Source of the DNA: Ramlibacter ginsenosidimutans
GTDB taxonomy: Bacteria; Pseudomonadota; Gammaproteobacteria; Burkholderiales; Burkholderiaceae_C
Direction: 5' to 3' (one strand)
Assembly: GCF_042678185.1 (NCBI RefSeq)
Contig: NZ_JBHUDQ010000002.1
DNA: 64,000 bases
Position 1 is the first letter of the stretch, and every line of letters begins with the position of its first letter. A program made the translations under genes and the position numbers. Under the pieces are notes generated by a model, which worked only from the letters and a program-made list of their open reading frames with translations, did not search any database and was not told where the DNA came from. Of this stretch, positions 50,766 through 61,003 are shown piece by piece.

Positions 50766-51881
50766 TTACCCGCCGATGTAGCTCATCTCGACGCGGCGGC
50801 CGCGCGTGCCGGTGTCGGCGGCGAGCGTGCCGCGCAGCTCCGAGTAGCGGTCGGCCCGGCCCTGCCAGATGTGGCCGATCGCCGAGGCGAGCTCGGCGTC
50901 GCTGGCGCCGTCGCGCAGTAGCGCCCGCAGGTCGTAGCCGTTGGCCGCGAACAGGCACAGGTACAGCTTGCCTTCGGTGGAGAGGCGGGCGCGGTTGCAG
51001 TCGCCGCAGAAGGCGTGCGTCACGCTGCTGATGAAGCCCACCTCGCCGGCGCCGTCGGCGTAGCCCCAGCGCTGCGCGGTCTCGCCTGCCACGGTCGCTT
51101 CGAGGGGAACGAGCGGGAATTCGGCCGCGATGCGGGCGCGGACCTCGTCCGAGGACAGCACTTCGTCCATGCGCCAGCCGTTGGTGGCGCCGACGTCCAT
51201 GTACTCGATGAAGCGCAGCACGGTGCCCGTGCCGCGGAAGTGGCGCGCCATCGGCAGGATCTCGTGCTCGTTGGTGCCGCGCTTGACGACCATGTTGACC
51301 TTGATGGGGCCGAGGCCGGCCTCGCGCGCGGCGGCGATGCCTTCGAGCACTTCGGCGACCGGGAAGTCCACGTCGTTCATGCTGCGGAACACCGCATCGT
51401 CGAGGCCGTCCAGGCTCACGGTGACGCGCTGCAGCCCGGCTTCCCTGAGCACGCGGGCCTTGCGCGCGAGCAGCGAGCCGTTGGTGGTCAGCGTGAGTTC
51501 GGGCGGGGTGCCGTCGACGGTGCGCAGCTGCGCGAGCTGCTCCACCAGGATCTCGAGGTTCTTGCGCAGCAGCGGCTCGCCGCCGGTGAGGCGGATCTTG
51601 CGCACGCCATGCGCGAGGAACTGGCGCGCGAGACGCGTGATCTCCTCGAAGCTCAGCAGCGACGCATGCGGCAGGTACTGGTAGTCCTTGTCGAACACTT
51701 CCTTGGGCATGCAGTAGCTGCAGCGGAAGTTGCAGCGATCCGTCACGCTGATGCGCAGGTCGCGCAGCGGCCGCCCCAGGCGATCGACCACCCGCCCGCT
51801 CGCCGCAACGGGGTCGGCGGGCAGGTCCGCCTGCAGCGCCACCAGGCGCTGGTCCACGAGCGGAATCACGCGTTCGGCCAT
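50766..51881 (-). CDS. moaA: GTP 3',8-cyclase, molybdenum cofactor synthesis
   Basis: Radical-SAM enzyme that cyclises GTP in the first step of molybdopterin synthesis. The 371-aa product has the SAM cluster motif CNFRCSYC, RLTGGEPLLRKN, TTNGSLL, and a C-terminal second cluster with CGDCNRARLSTEGKLYLCL. The C-terminus ends IGG, the conserved Gly-Gly that is inserted into the active site. It is first in the minus-strand moaA-mobA-moeA group; moaC, moaD and moaE are not in the window. Confidence 0.97.
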   Translation of the reverse strand: MAERVIPLVDQRLVALQADLPADPVAASGRVVDRLGRPLRDLRISVTDRCNFRCSYCMPKEVFDKDYQYLPHASLLSFEEITRLARQFLAHGVRKIRLTGGEPLLRKNLEILVEQLAQLRTVDGTPPELTLTTNGSLLARKARVLREAGLQRVTVSLDGLDDAVFRSMNDVDFPVAEVLEGIAAAREAGLGPIKVNMVVKRGTNEHEILPMARHFRGTGTVLRFIEYMDVGATNGWRMDEVLSSDEVRARIAAEFPLVPLEATVAGETAQRWGYADGAGEVGFISSVTHAFCGDCNRARLSTEGKLYLCLFAANGYDLRALLRDGASDAELASAIGHIWQGRADRYSELRGTLAADTGTRGRRVEMSYIGG

Positions 51882-51945
51882 GGGGGGATTGTGGGGCTGG
51901 TGGCTATTCCTGCAAAGCCGGTGGGTTCAAGGGCAGCCGAAAAGC

Positions 51946-52066
51946 CAACAACCGGACGCAGAGGTCGCAAAGGTACCGCAAAGAACGCAAAAAATACCTT
52001 TTAGGGGGTTTCCGGTCCCTTTTGCGTCTTCTGCGAAACTTCTGCGCCCTCTGCGTCCGGATGTTG
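51946..52066. repeat. long imperfect palindrome of CGCAGAG/CGCAAAG units
   Basis: CAACAACCGGACGCAGAGG (51946-51964) mirrors CCTCTGCGTCCGGATGTTG (52048-52066) with one mismatch. Inside, tandem units (GTCGCAAAG, ACCGCAAAG, AACGCAAAA) face complementary units on the right with transition-type changes only. Each arm is about 40 bases and the centre about 25. It lies between the SDR gene and moaA. From memory, similar CGCAGAGG repeats are scattered in beta-proteobacterial genomes. Confidence 0.75.
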
Positions 52067-52077
52067 GGTGTCTGACT

Positions 52078-52839
52078 TCAAGCGCAACGAGCGCCGTCGA
52101 CCTCAATGCACACGCCCGAGATGAAGGAAGCCTCGTCGCTCGCCAGGTAGAGCGCGGCGTTGGCGACGTCCAGGGCGGTGGAGAAGCGGCCCAGCGGGAT
52201 CGTGGCCAGGAACTTGGCGCGGCGGGCCTCGTCGACGGGGCCGCCCGCGAATTCGGCGGACAGGCCGGTGTCGGGGTTGAACACCGGGTTGATGCAATTC
52301 ACCCGGATGTTGTCCGGCCCCAGCTCCGCGGCCAGCGACTTGCTCGTGATGATCACCGCACCCTTGGAGCCGTTGTACCAGGTCAGGCCCGGCCGGGGCC
52401 GTACGCCGGCGGTGGAGGCGATGTTGATGAACACGCCGCCCTTGTTGGCGCGGAAGGCCGGCACCGCATGGACGGTGGCGAGATAGATGCTCTTCACGTT
52501 GATCGCGTAGACGCGGTCGAACTCCTGCTCGCTCACCTCCAGCGCCGGCCGGTTGCGGTGCGTCCAGCCGGCGTTGTTCACCATGACGTCGAGCTTGCCG
52601 TGGCGCTGCACGGCGGCGTCGACCAGCGCCTTCATGTCGGCCGACTGCGTGACGTCGGCGCGGAAGAAGCTCGCCCGGCCGCCCTTGGCGCGGATGGCTG
52701 CCACCACGGCCTCGCCCTTGGCCGCATCGATGTCGTTCACCAGCACCTGCGCGCCTTCCTCGGCGAGCCGGTGGGCGATGCCCTCGCCGATGCCGCCGCC
52801 CGCGCCGGTGACGATGATGGATTTGTCCTGGACCCGCAT
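52078..52839 (-). CDS. SDR family oxidoreductase
   Basis: A 253-aa NAD(P)-dependent short-chain dehydrogenase/reductase. Classical motifs are TGAGGGIGEG (cofactor loop), NNAGW, the serine in NIASTAGV, and catalytic Tyr-Lys in YNGSKGA. A DID motif at the second strand end (LVNDIDAAKG) points to NAD(H) preference. GAAGGAGC before the ATG at 52839 is a good site. The substrate is unknown. Upstream, 182 bases separate it from the divergent envelope operon and probably hold both promoters. Confidence 0.9.
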   Translation of the reverse strand: MRVQDKSIIVTGAGGGIGEGIAHRLAEEGAQVLVNDIDAAKGEAVVAAIRAKGGRASFFRADVTQSADMKALVDAAVQRHGKLDVMVNNAGWTHRNRPALEVSEQEFDRVYAINVKSIYLATVHAVPAFRANKGGVFINIASTAGVRPRPGLTWYNGSKGAVIITSKSLAAELGPDNIRVNCINPVFNPDTGLSAEFAGGPVDEARRAKFLATIPLGRFSTALDVANAALYLASDEASFISGVCIEVDGARCA

Positions 52840-53021
52840 GACTGCTCCTTCTGGTTCGCGCCGTGCGACCGCGTGAAAATTCTGCACGGCTGCAAAGATT
52901 TGAAAACGCTGCCCTCGACCCTATGGACCGCGGCTTGCCTCTGCATGAGAGTTCGATTGTTGCTGATTTTGCGCCGCGGGCTGACCCGGGCTCCCGCGCA
53001 TTCCTGGAGAGGCAGTCCATC

Positions 53022-53753
53022 ATGTCCCGGTTCCCCGTCTTGCAGGCCAGCCGCATCGCGCTGGCCGCACTCCTGCTGGCGACGGCGTCCGCGCATGCCG
53101 CCGACGACGCCGTCAAGCACCTCGCGCCCGGCTTCACCGCCCGCCCCGCCAACTCCCGCCTGCTGGTGCTGCCGGCCGACATGGAGCTGTACTCGATGAG
53201 CGCCGGCGGCGTCAACGAGCCGCGCGAGGACTGGACGCGCGCGGCGGAGCGCAACTTCGTCGCGGCGCTGGCCGAGGAGCGCAAGCGCCTGGGCCCGCAG
53301 GTCACCGTGATGGACGCGGCGCAGGCCGACGACTTCGCCGACGTCATTACCCTGCACCGTGCGGTCGCCGACGCCATCGCGCTGCACCACAACGGCGGCC
53401 TGATGGAACTCGCCACCAAGGGCGACCGCCTGGAGTGGTCGCTCGGCGAAGCAGTGAAGCCGCTGCGCGAGCGCACCGGCGCGGACTATGCGCTCTTCAC
53501 CTGGGTGCGCGACAGCTACGCGAGCAACGAACGCAAGGCGGCGATGGTGGCCCTGGCCCTGCTCGGCGCGATCAGCTTCGGCGGCGAGCAGCAAGGCTAT
53601 GCCTCGCTCGTGGACTTGCGCACCGGGCAGGTGGTCTGGTTCAACCAGCTGGACCGCATGTGGGGCGACCTGCGCGAGCCGGCGCCCGCGGCGGAAACCT
53701 TGCAGGCGCTGCTCAAGGACTTCCCCGGCTTGCAGCAAGGAGGAACGCCATGA
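53022..53753 (+). CDS. exported protein of unknown function
   Basis: A 243-aa product with a Sec signal peptide (residues 1-27, ASAHA/A). The mature protein is alpha/beta and has no recognised domain: VLPADMELYSMSAGGVNEPREDWT, then a helical stretch with RTGADYALFTWVRDSYASNERKA and GYASLVDLRTGQVVWFNQL, which resembles strands of a lipoprotein-like periplasmic domain. ATG 53022 is preceded by GGAGAGG. It overlaps the protease gene (ATGA), so it is the first of a three-gene operon. Confidence 0.7.
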   Translation: MSRFPVLQASRIALAALLLATASAHAADDAVKHLAPGFTARPANSRLLVLPADMELYSMSAGGVNEPREDWTRAAERNFVAALAEERKRLGPQVTVMDAAQADDFADVITLHRAVADAIALHHNGGLMELATKGDRLEWSLGEAVKPLRERTGADYALFTWVRDSYASNERKAAMVALALLGAISFGGEQQGYASLVDLRTGQVVWFNQLDRMWGDLREPAPAAETLQALLKDFPGLQQGGTP

Positions 53754-54937
53754 ACACGGAACACGGGAGCGCGCGGCGCGCCTTCCTGCGCTCGGCCTGC
53801 CGGCACTGCCTGGGCATGGGCGCCCTGGCGGGCCTGCCCGCCATCGCCCAGGACCTGTCCTCCATCAAGGTGCCGCCGCGGTTCACCCGGCCGGCGGCCG
53901 ACACCGACGAAGGCGGCCTCTGGGGCATCATGGACCGCGAGGAGTCCAGGCTCAAGCGCAGCCCGCTGACCATCCACGACAAGAAGCTGGAGGCCTATCT
54001 CACCGGCCTGGTCTGCCGGCTCGGCGAGGACCACTGCCCGGACATCCGCGTGCATCCGGTGCGCACGCCGCACTTCAACGCCATGATGGCGCCCAACGGC
54101 ATGATGGTCGTGTGGAGCGGGTTGCTGCTGCGCGTGGAGAACGAGGCGCAGCTCGCGGCCATCCTGGGCCACGAGATGGGCCACTACCTGGAGCGCCACA
54201 CGGTGGAACAGATGCGCGCGCAGGAACAGACGGCCGTGCTCTCGACCATGGTGGGCATGGTTGGTGGCGTCGGTACCTTCCTCGGGCAGATCGGCCTGGC
54301 GGCGAACCTGTTCGCCTACTCTCGCGAACACGAGAGCCGCGCGGACCGCATGGGGATGCGCCTCATGCGCCTGGCCGGCTACGACGGCCGGCAGGCGGCG
54401 GTGGTCTGGGACAACCTGCTGGCCGAAATGAAGGTCACCGAAGGCAAGGACGCGGGCAAGACCGGGGACATCTTCGACACGCACCCGGTCACCGCCGGAC
54501 GCCGGGACGCACTGAAGGCGCTGGCGGGCGACGCCGGCGGCTTCGTCGGGGAGCAGCGCTACCGCGATGCGATCGCGCCGCTGCGCTTCGGCTGGATCCT
54601 CGACGAAGTGAAGCGCGGCCAGTACGAGGAAAGCCTGGTGCTGTTCGACCGCATGTTGCGCAAGGACCCCGAGGACGCGCAGGTGCTGTTCGCGCGCGGC
54701 GAGGTCTACCGCCTGCGCGGCGAAGGCGCCGACGGTGACAAGGCACTGGTGGACCTGGACGACGCGAGCCGGATGGCCCAGGCGCCGGCCGAGACCTTCC
54801 GTTCGCTCGGCATGCTGCAGCGCCAGCGCGGGAACGCCCCGGCCGCCGCGCAGGCCTTCCAGACGTATCTGGCTCAGGCTCCGCAGGCGCCGGATGCCGC
54901 GCTGGTGCGCAGCTACCTCGCGGATCTCCAGCCATGA
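53750..54937 (+). CDS. M48 family metalloprotease with TPR tail
   Basis: A 395-aa zinc protease. A twin-arginine-like leader (RRAFLRSACRHC) suggests export by Tat, or by Sec with a Cys-rich start. The catalytic zinc motif is HEMGHYLERH, with the third ligand Glu in REHESRADRMG, the BepA/LoiP-type arrangement. FDTHPVTAGRRDAL is also conserved. The C-terminal third forms TPR-like helices (YEESLVLFDRMLRKDPEDAQVLFARGEVYRLRGEG). BepA-like proteases clear misassembled outer-membrane proteins; that role is inferred. It overlaps both neighbours by four bases. Confidence 0.88.
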   Translation: MNTEHGSARRAFLRSACRHCLGMGALAGLPAIAQDLSSIKVPPRFTRPAADTDEGGLWGIMDREESRLKRSPLTIHDKKLEAYLTGLVCRLGEDHCPDIRVHPVRTPHFNAMMAPNGMMVVWSGLLLRVENEAQLAAILGHEMGHYLERHTVEQMRAQEQTAVLSTMVGMVGGVGTFLGQIGLAANLFAYSREHESRADRMGMRLMRLAGYDGRQAAVVWDNLLAEMKVTEGKDAGKTGDIFDTHPVTAGRRDALKALAGDAGGFVGEQRYRDAIAPLRFGWILDEVKRGQYEESLVLFDRMLRKDPEDAQVLFARGEVYRLRGEGADGDKALVDLDDASRMAQAPAETFRSLGMLQRQRGNAPAAAQAFQTYLAQAPQAPDAALVRSYLADLQP

Positions 54938-55554
54938 AGCGCTTCTTCGCCGTGGCGCTCGTCCTGCTGCTCGCGGCGTGCGCCAACGTGCAGCGCATGC
55001 ACGGCGAGCAGGTCATCAATGACCGCCTGGTGGTGCAGGTCGGCGACGCCTGGAACAAGGTGAGCGATCCGTGGGATGCCGACCCGTACGACACCTGGAC
55101 CCAGGAGGGCGTGCCGCTGGACCACCTGCGCTTCTGGGGCGGCGTCCGTCCGGGCCAGCCGCTCATGACCAAGGTCGCCCTGTTCTCCCGCGCGCCTGAC
55201 GCGAAGGACCCGCGCGTACCGACTTTCCGCCCCGGCCTGGGGCCCGAGCGGCTGGTGAGCCTGTTCGAGGAGCTCTATGCGACCGCGGGCACCGTCGCCA
55301 TCACGCGCATCGAGCCGACGGTCTTCGCCGGCCAGAAGGGCGTGCGCTTCGAGTTCACGCTGGAGCGGCGGCGCGACGATCTCAGCATGCGCGGGGTCGG
55401 CTGGGTCGCGGTGCGCACGGACCCGACCTGGGGCGAGGAGCTCTACGCGGCGACCTTCGTGGCGCCCAGGCTGGCCTTCTACGACCGCCTGCTGCCGGTG
55501 GCGGAAGCGGTGGTGAAGACGGCACGCGTGCGCGCCGGCGTGCGGCCGTCCTGA
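54934..55554 (+). CDS. lipoprotein of unknown function
   Basis: A 206-aa product with a lipobox LLLAAC (Cys17), so it is lipid-anchored. The mature part contains QVGDAWNKVSDPWD and RFEFTLERRRDDLSMRGVGWVAV, with no family recognised. It overlaps the protease stop, completing the three-gene operon. An exported protein, a Tat/Sec metalloprotease and a lipoprotein made together suggest one envelope quality-control assembly. A terminator follows 20 bases later. Confidence 0.72.
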   Translation: MKRFFAVALVLLLAACANVQRMHGEQVINDRLVVQVGDAWNKVSDPWDADPYDTWTQEGVPLDHLRFWGGVRPGQPLMTKVALFSRAPDAKDPRVPTFRPGLGPERLVSLFEELYATAGTVAITRIEPTVFAGQKGVRFEFTLERRRDDLSMRGVGWVAVRTDPTWGEELYAATFVAPRLAFYDRLLPVAEAVVKTARVRAGVRPS

Positions 55555-55574
55555 GCCGGACCTGCCGCAACGCA

Positions 55575-55599
55575 AAGGGGCGCCGTGGCGCCCCTTCTT
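55575..55599. terminator. bidirectional rho-independent terminator
   Basis: AAGGGGCGCC (55575-55584) pairs with GGCGCCCCTT (55587-55596), followed by CTTC on the plus strand and TTTGC on the minus strand. It ends the envelope operon and probably the convergent aldehyde dehydrogenase message. Confidence 0.75.
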
Positions 55600-55616
55600 C
55601 GTCACGGCGCGTGCGT

Positions 55617-57050
55617 TCAGCCGTGCTTGATCGCCACCGTCTTCAGCGTGGTGAATCCGTACAGCGCCTCGAAGCCCTTTTCACGACCGTAGCCTGAGGA
55701 CTTGACGCCGCCGAAGGGCAACTCCACGCCGCCGCCGGCGCCGTAGTTGTTGACGAACACCTGCCCGCTGCGCACGCGCTTGGCCATGCGCAGCATGCGG
55801 CTGCCGTCGCGCGTCCAGATCCCGGCGACCAGGCCGAAATGCGTGCCGTTGGCCAGCTCCACCGCATGGTCCTCGTCACGGAAGCTCATGGCCGCCAGCA
55901 CCGGGCCGAACACTTCCTCCTGCGCGAGCCGGTGCGACAGCGGGACGTCCCGCAACAGCGTCGGCGCCTGGTAGTAGCCGGACTCGGGCGCTTCGTCGAC
56001 GACGCTGCCCTGGGCCACCACCGGGATGCCCGCATGCTGCGCATCGGAGAGGAAGTCCCACACGCGCTGCTGCTGCGTCTGGCGGATCAGCGGGCCCACG
56101 TCGAGGTCCATGGCGGCGGGGCCGACCCGCAGCTTCGTGAAGGCTTCGCCCAGTCGCTCCAGCAGCGGTTCGTACAGGCTTTGCTCCACCAGCAGGCGCG
56201 AGCCGGCCGAACAGGTCTGGCCGGCGTTCTGCACGATGGCGTTGATCACGACCGGGATCACCTGCTCGAGGTCCGCGTCCGCGAACACGATCTGCGGGCT
56301 CTTGCCCCCGAGCTCCAGGGTCACGGGACAGTGGCGCTCCGCCGCGACCTGCTGGATCAGCGTGCCCACGCGCGGGCTGCCGGTGAAGCTGATGTGGTCG
56401 ATGCCGGGATGGCGCGCGAGCGCGTCGCCGACTTCATGCCCCAGGCCGGTGACGATGTTGATCGCACCGGCCGGGAAGCCCACTTCCGCCGCGAGCTGCG
56501 CCACGCGGATCAGGGACAGGCAGGCGTCCTCGGACGGCTTCACCACGCAGCAGTTGCCGGCGGCCAGTGCGCCCCCGACGCTGCGGCCGAAGATCTGCAT
56601 CGGGTAGTTCCACGGGATCACGTGGCCGGTCACGCCGTGCGGCTCGCGCCAGGTGAGCACCGTGTAGCCTTCCTGGTAGGGCAGGGTCTCGCCGTGCAGC
56701 TTGTCGCAGGCCCCGGCGTAGAACTCGAGGTAGCGCGCGAGTGCCAGCGCATCGGCACGCGCCTGCTTGGTCGGCTTGCCGCAGTCGCGCTGCTCGATCG
56801 CGGCGAGTTCGTCGACCCGCTCGGAAACCTTGAGCGACAGGCGCATCAGCAGGCGTCCGCGTTCGGCCGCGCTCAGGCGGCTCCAGGGACCTTCGAAGCA
56901 CTGGCGCGCGGCCTGCACGGCGAGAGCTATGTCTTCCGGCGTTCCGCGCTGGATCGTGTCGTAGGGCTGGCCGTCCGACGGGTCGATGACGGGCAGGGTG
57001 CGCTCGGACGACGAGCGCACGGAGGCATTGCCGATGTAATGGAGCTGCAT
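55617..57050 (-). CDS. aldehyde dehydrogenase
   Basis: A 477-aa NAD(P)-dependent aldehyde dehydrogenase. Motifs are VIPWNYPMQIFGRSVGGALAAGN, the catalytic Glu in LELGGKSP, the catalytic Cys in NAGQTCSAGSRL, and the C-terminal PFGGVKSSGYGREKG. The substrate cannot be told; it resembles betaine/aromatic aldehyde dehydrogenase types. It lies 44 bases downstream of the TetR-adjacent hydrolase on the minus strand, so both are likely controlled by that regulator. Confidence 0.93.
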   Translation of the reverse strand: MQLHYIGNASVRSSSERTLPVIDPSDGQPYDTIQRGTPEDIALAVQAARQCFEGPWSRLSAAERGRLLMRLSLKVSERVDELAAIEQRDCGKPTKQARADALALARYLEFYAGACDKLHGETLPYQEGYTVLTWREPHGVTGHVIPWNYPMQIFGRSVGGALAAGNCCVVKPSEDACLSLIRVAQLAAEVGFPAGAINIVTGLGHEVGDALARHPGIDHISFTGSPRVGTLIQQVAAERHCPVTLELGGKSPQIVFADADLEQVIPVVINAIVQNAGQTCSAGSRLLVEQSLYEPLLERLGEAFTKLRVGPAAMDLDVGPLIRQTQQQRVWDFLSDAQHAGIPVVAQGSVVDEAPESGYYQAPTLLRDVPLSHRLAQEEVFGPVLAAMSFRDEDHAVELANGTHFGLVAGIWTRDGSRMLRMAKRVRSGQVFVNNYGAGGGVELPFGGVKSSGYGREKGFEALYGFTTLKTVAIKHG

Positions 57051-57094
57051 GCCGCCATTGTGCCGAACGGCGGCGGCGGCGCCAGCGTGGGGTC

Positions 57095-57925
57095 TCAGGC
57101 GGCGACGGCCTGGCCCACCGGCACGAACTGGTCGCCGTGCTCGCGCAGCCAGCGCACGGACGCGCTCGCGTCCTGCTGGCTCGGATGGAAGTCGCGGCGG
57201 AAGTACTCGCGCCACGGGCCATAGGTCAGCCGCACGAGGCCGCGCTGGCCGAACAGGTAGCTGAAGCCGCTCTTCCACGTGCTCCACCGCCACAGCGTGC
57301 CGTCGCGTCGCAGGTTGTTGAAGGTCTGGCGCAAGGCGTCGGTGAGGAAGAAGAACGTGACGCGGCGCATCCACTTGAGCCGCCATTCATGGCTGCCGCC
57401 CAGGGCCTGGTACAGGTCGAACGCCGTGCACTTGTGCTCCGACTCCTCCGAGGCGTGCCAGAGCCACAACGTGGCCAGGCGCTCGTCCTTGTCGCCCAGC
57501 AGGTCGGGGTGGTGCAGCAGGAAGTCGGCGAGGATGGCCGTGAAGTGTTCGTACGCAGCGGTGATGGCCAGCCAGTGCCGCACGTGCTGACCCTCCAGGA
57601 GCTTCATGCGCTCGAGCGCACGCGGCCCCCAGGCGTTCACGTAGCCCAGCTTGTCCAGGTGCTCGTTGTACAGGCCATGCAGCCGGCGGTGCGTCGCTTC
57701 CTGCCCCACGAAGCCCTGCACCTCGGGCCGGAACTTCTCCTGCAGGTCGGCGGGGAGTTCCTTGAAGCCATTGCGCACGGAGTCGATGAAGAACTGCTCG
57801 CCCACGGGAAAGCTCATGGAGAGCGCATCGAACAAGGCCGTGCGGAAAGCATCGCCCGCGCACCAATGGCGGGGCATGGGAGCCTGCATGTCGACGAGCA
57901 GGCGACGGACGACGAGATCGGTCAT
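57095..57925 (-). CDS. predicted metal-dependent hydrolase (PF10118 type)
   Basis: A 276-aa protein resembling the PF10118 metal-dependent hydrolase family. Metal-binding candidates are GQEATHRRLH and HASEESEHKCTAFDL, an E-x-x-H pair on two helices reminiscent of a ferritin-like di-metal site. No signal peptide is evident. The frame starts at ATG 57925, right at a TetR-type operator region. The activity is not established for this family; the link to an aldehyde dehydrogenase suggests it makes or clears an aldehyde precursor. Confidence 0.7.
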   Translation of the reverse strand: MTDLVVRRLLVDMQAPMPRHWCAGDAFRTALFDALSMSFPVGEQFFIDSVRNGFKELPADLQEKFRPEVQGFVGQEATHRRLHGLYNEHLDKLGYVNAWGPRALERMKLLEGQHVRHWLAITAAYEHFTAILADFLLHHPDLLGDKDERLATLWLWHASEESEHKCTAFDLYQALGGSHEWRLKWMRRVTFFFLTDALRQTFNNLRRDGTLWRWSTWKSGFSYLFGQRGLVRLTYGPWREYFRRDFHPSQQDASASVRWLREHGDQFVPVGQAVAA

Positions 57926-57947
57926 GATGGTCAGGGCTGCACTGGAG

Positions 57948-57965
57948 TGGTACGCGTTGGTACCA
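57948..57965. promoter_or_regulatory. TetR-type operator 1
   Basis: TGGTAC-N6-GTACCA is a perfect inverted repeat 22 bases before the start of the hydrolase gene (57925, minus strand). It shares the GGTAC core with operator 2. Confidence 0.7.
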
Positions 57966-57982
57966 TGGTGTCAGCCCCCTCG

Positions 57983-57998
57983 GGTACTGTCAAGTACC
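57983..57998. promoter_or_regulatory. TetR-type operator 2
   Basis: GGTACT-GTCA-AGTACC is a perfect inverted repeat ending 11 bases before the TetR ATG (58010). Its centre is 34 bases from operator 1, about three helical turns, fitting two dimers on one face. Confidence 0.75.
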
Positions 57999-58009
57999 AT
58001 ACCTCTGGC

Positions 58010-58594
58010 ATGCCCACCGACAGCGTCACCCTCGAGTCCGAACCCGGCGTCCACGAACACCGCGGCCGCCTGCTGGAGGGCATGGCGATCGCCGTCGCGC
58101 AGAAGGGCTATGCGGACACGACCATCGCCGACATCGTGCGCGAGGCCAGCGTGTCGCGCCGCACCTTCTACGAGTACTTCGCCACCAAGGCCGACTGCCT
58201 GGTCGCGTTGTACGAGGCGGCGAGCCACAACGCGCTGAAGGTGCTGCGCGCCGCAATCGCCCAGCCGCACGCGTGGGAGCAGCGGGTCGAAGACGCCCTG
58301 CGCGCCTACCTCGAATGCATGGCGAGTAATCCGGTGCTGATGCGCACGCTCTTCGTCGAGATCCTCCACCTGGGCGCCGAAGGCCTGGCCGCGCGCCGGC
58401 GCGTGAACCAGGAGATCGCCGAGTACATGCTGGAGGTGGTGGGGCGGGACAAGGTGACGCCGCAGTTGGCGATGGCGGTCGTGGGTGGGATCCACGAACT
58501 CGTGCTGCAGGCGATCGAGGAGGGCCGGGTCGAGCGGCTGGCGGAGCTCACGCCGACGGCAGCTGCGCTCGTGAAGGCCGTGGTGCATCGCTGA
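58010..58594 (+). CDS. TetR family transcriptional regulator
   Basis: A 194-aa repressor. The N-terminal helix-turn-helix has the TetR signature GMAIAVAQKGYADTTIADIVREASVSRRTFYEYFATKADCL. The C-terminal ligand domain is variable. It is divergent from the metal-dependent hydrolase/aldehyde dehydrogenase operon, and two matching palindromes lie in the 84-base gap. It most likely represses both transcripts until a ligand of that pathway binds. Confidence 0.9.
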   Translation: MPTDSVTLESEPGVHEHRGRLLEGMAIAVAQKGYADTTIADIVREASVSRRTFYEYFATKADCLVALYEAASHNALKVLRAAIAQPHAWEQRVEDALRAYLECMASNPVLMRTLFVEILHLGAEGLAARRRVNQEIAEYMLEVVGRDKVTPQLAMAVVGGIHELVLQAIEEGRVERLAELTPTAAALVKAVVHR

Positions 58595-58650
58595 AGGAAG
58601 CGAGGCGCGCTGGTGCCGACCAGTGTGTCCTGTCCCCGACACCGCACCAA

Positions 58651-58680
58651 CGAAAAAGCGGCCCGCGGGCCGCTTCGTTG
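58651..58680. terminator. bidirectional terminator between tetR and hppA
   Basis: AAGCGGCCCG (58656-58665) and CGGGCCGCTT (58666-58675) form a perfect 10-bp palindrome, extended by CAACGAA/TTCGTTG. On the minus strand it ends TTTTTCG (hppA end). On the plus strand it ends CTTCGTTG (regulator end). Confidence 0.85.
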
Positions 58681-58711
58681 AACCGGTCCCCCGCTCGCCG
58701 GGGACCGCCGA

Positions 58712-60778
<2,067 letters not shown>

Positions 60779-60817
60779 CGAAGTTTCTCCAGTCGTTGCT
60801 TGAAGTCTTTGCGGGGC

Positions 60818-60847
60818 GCAACGCAGGCGGCGCCACCGCTGCGTTGC
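60818..60847 (-). promoter_or_regulatory. hairpin in the hppA leader
   Basis: GCAACGCA-G-GCGG and CCGC-TGCGTTGC form a 12-bp stem with one bulge and a 5-base loop, 40 bases before the hppA ATG on the minus strand. There is no T tract, so it is not a terminator. It may be a binding site or a message-stability element. Confidence 0.4.
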
Positions 60848-60953
60848 TTCCTCGTGACTCCCGCGAGTGGAGACCGATTGGCCAACGGGGGCACTCTAGC
60901 AGCAAGCCGTTTACAAACATATGACCGGCGCGGGAAAGCAGGGCCCGACCCAC

Positions 60954-60959
60954 TAAAAT
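60954..60959 (+). promoter_or_regulatory. -10 element of ppa
   Basis: TAAAAT, 45 bases before the ppa ATG, giving a leader of about 38 bases. The -35 is weak. Confidence 0.5.
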
Positions 60960-61003
60960 CAGGGTTTCTCCCGATCGTTCCATTCCTACCCGTACAACGA
61001 AAC

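Noticed and set aside
51882..51945. Molybdenum cofactor riboswitch before moaA
   Set aside because: The 64 bases before moaA hold no recognisable aptamer; the only structure upstream is the CGCAGAG palindrome, which is of a different kind.
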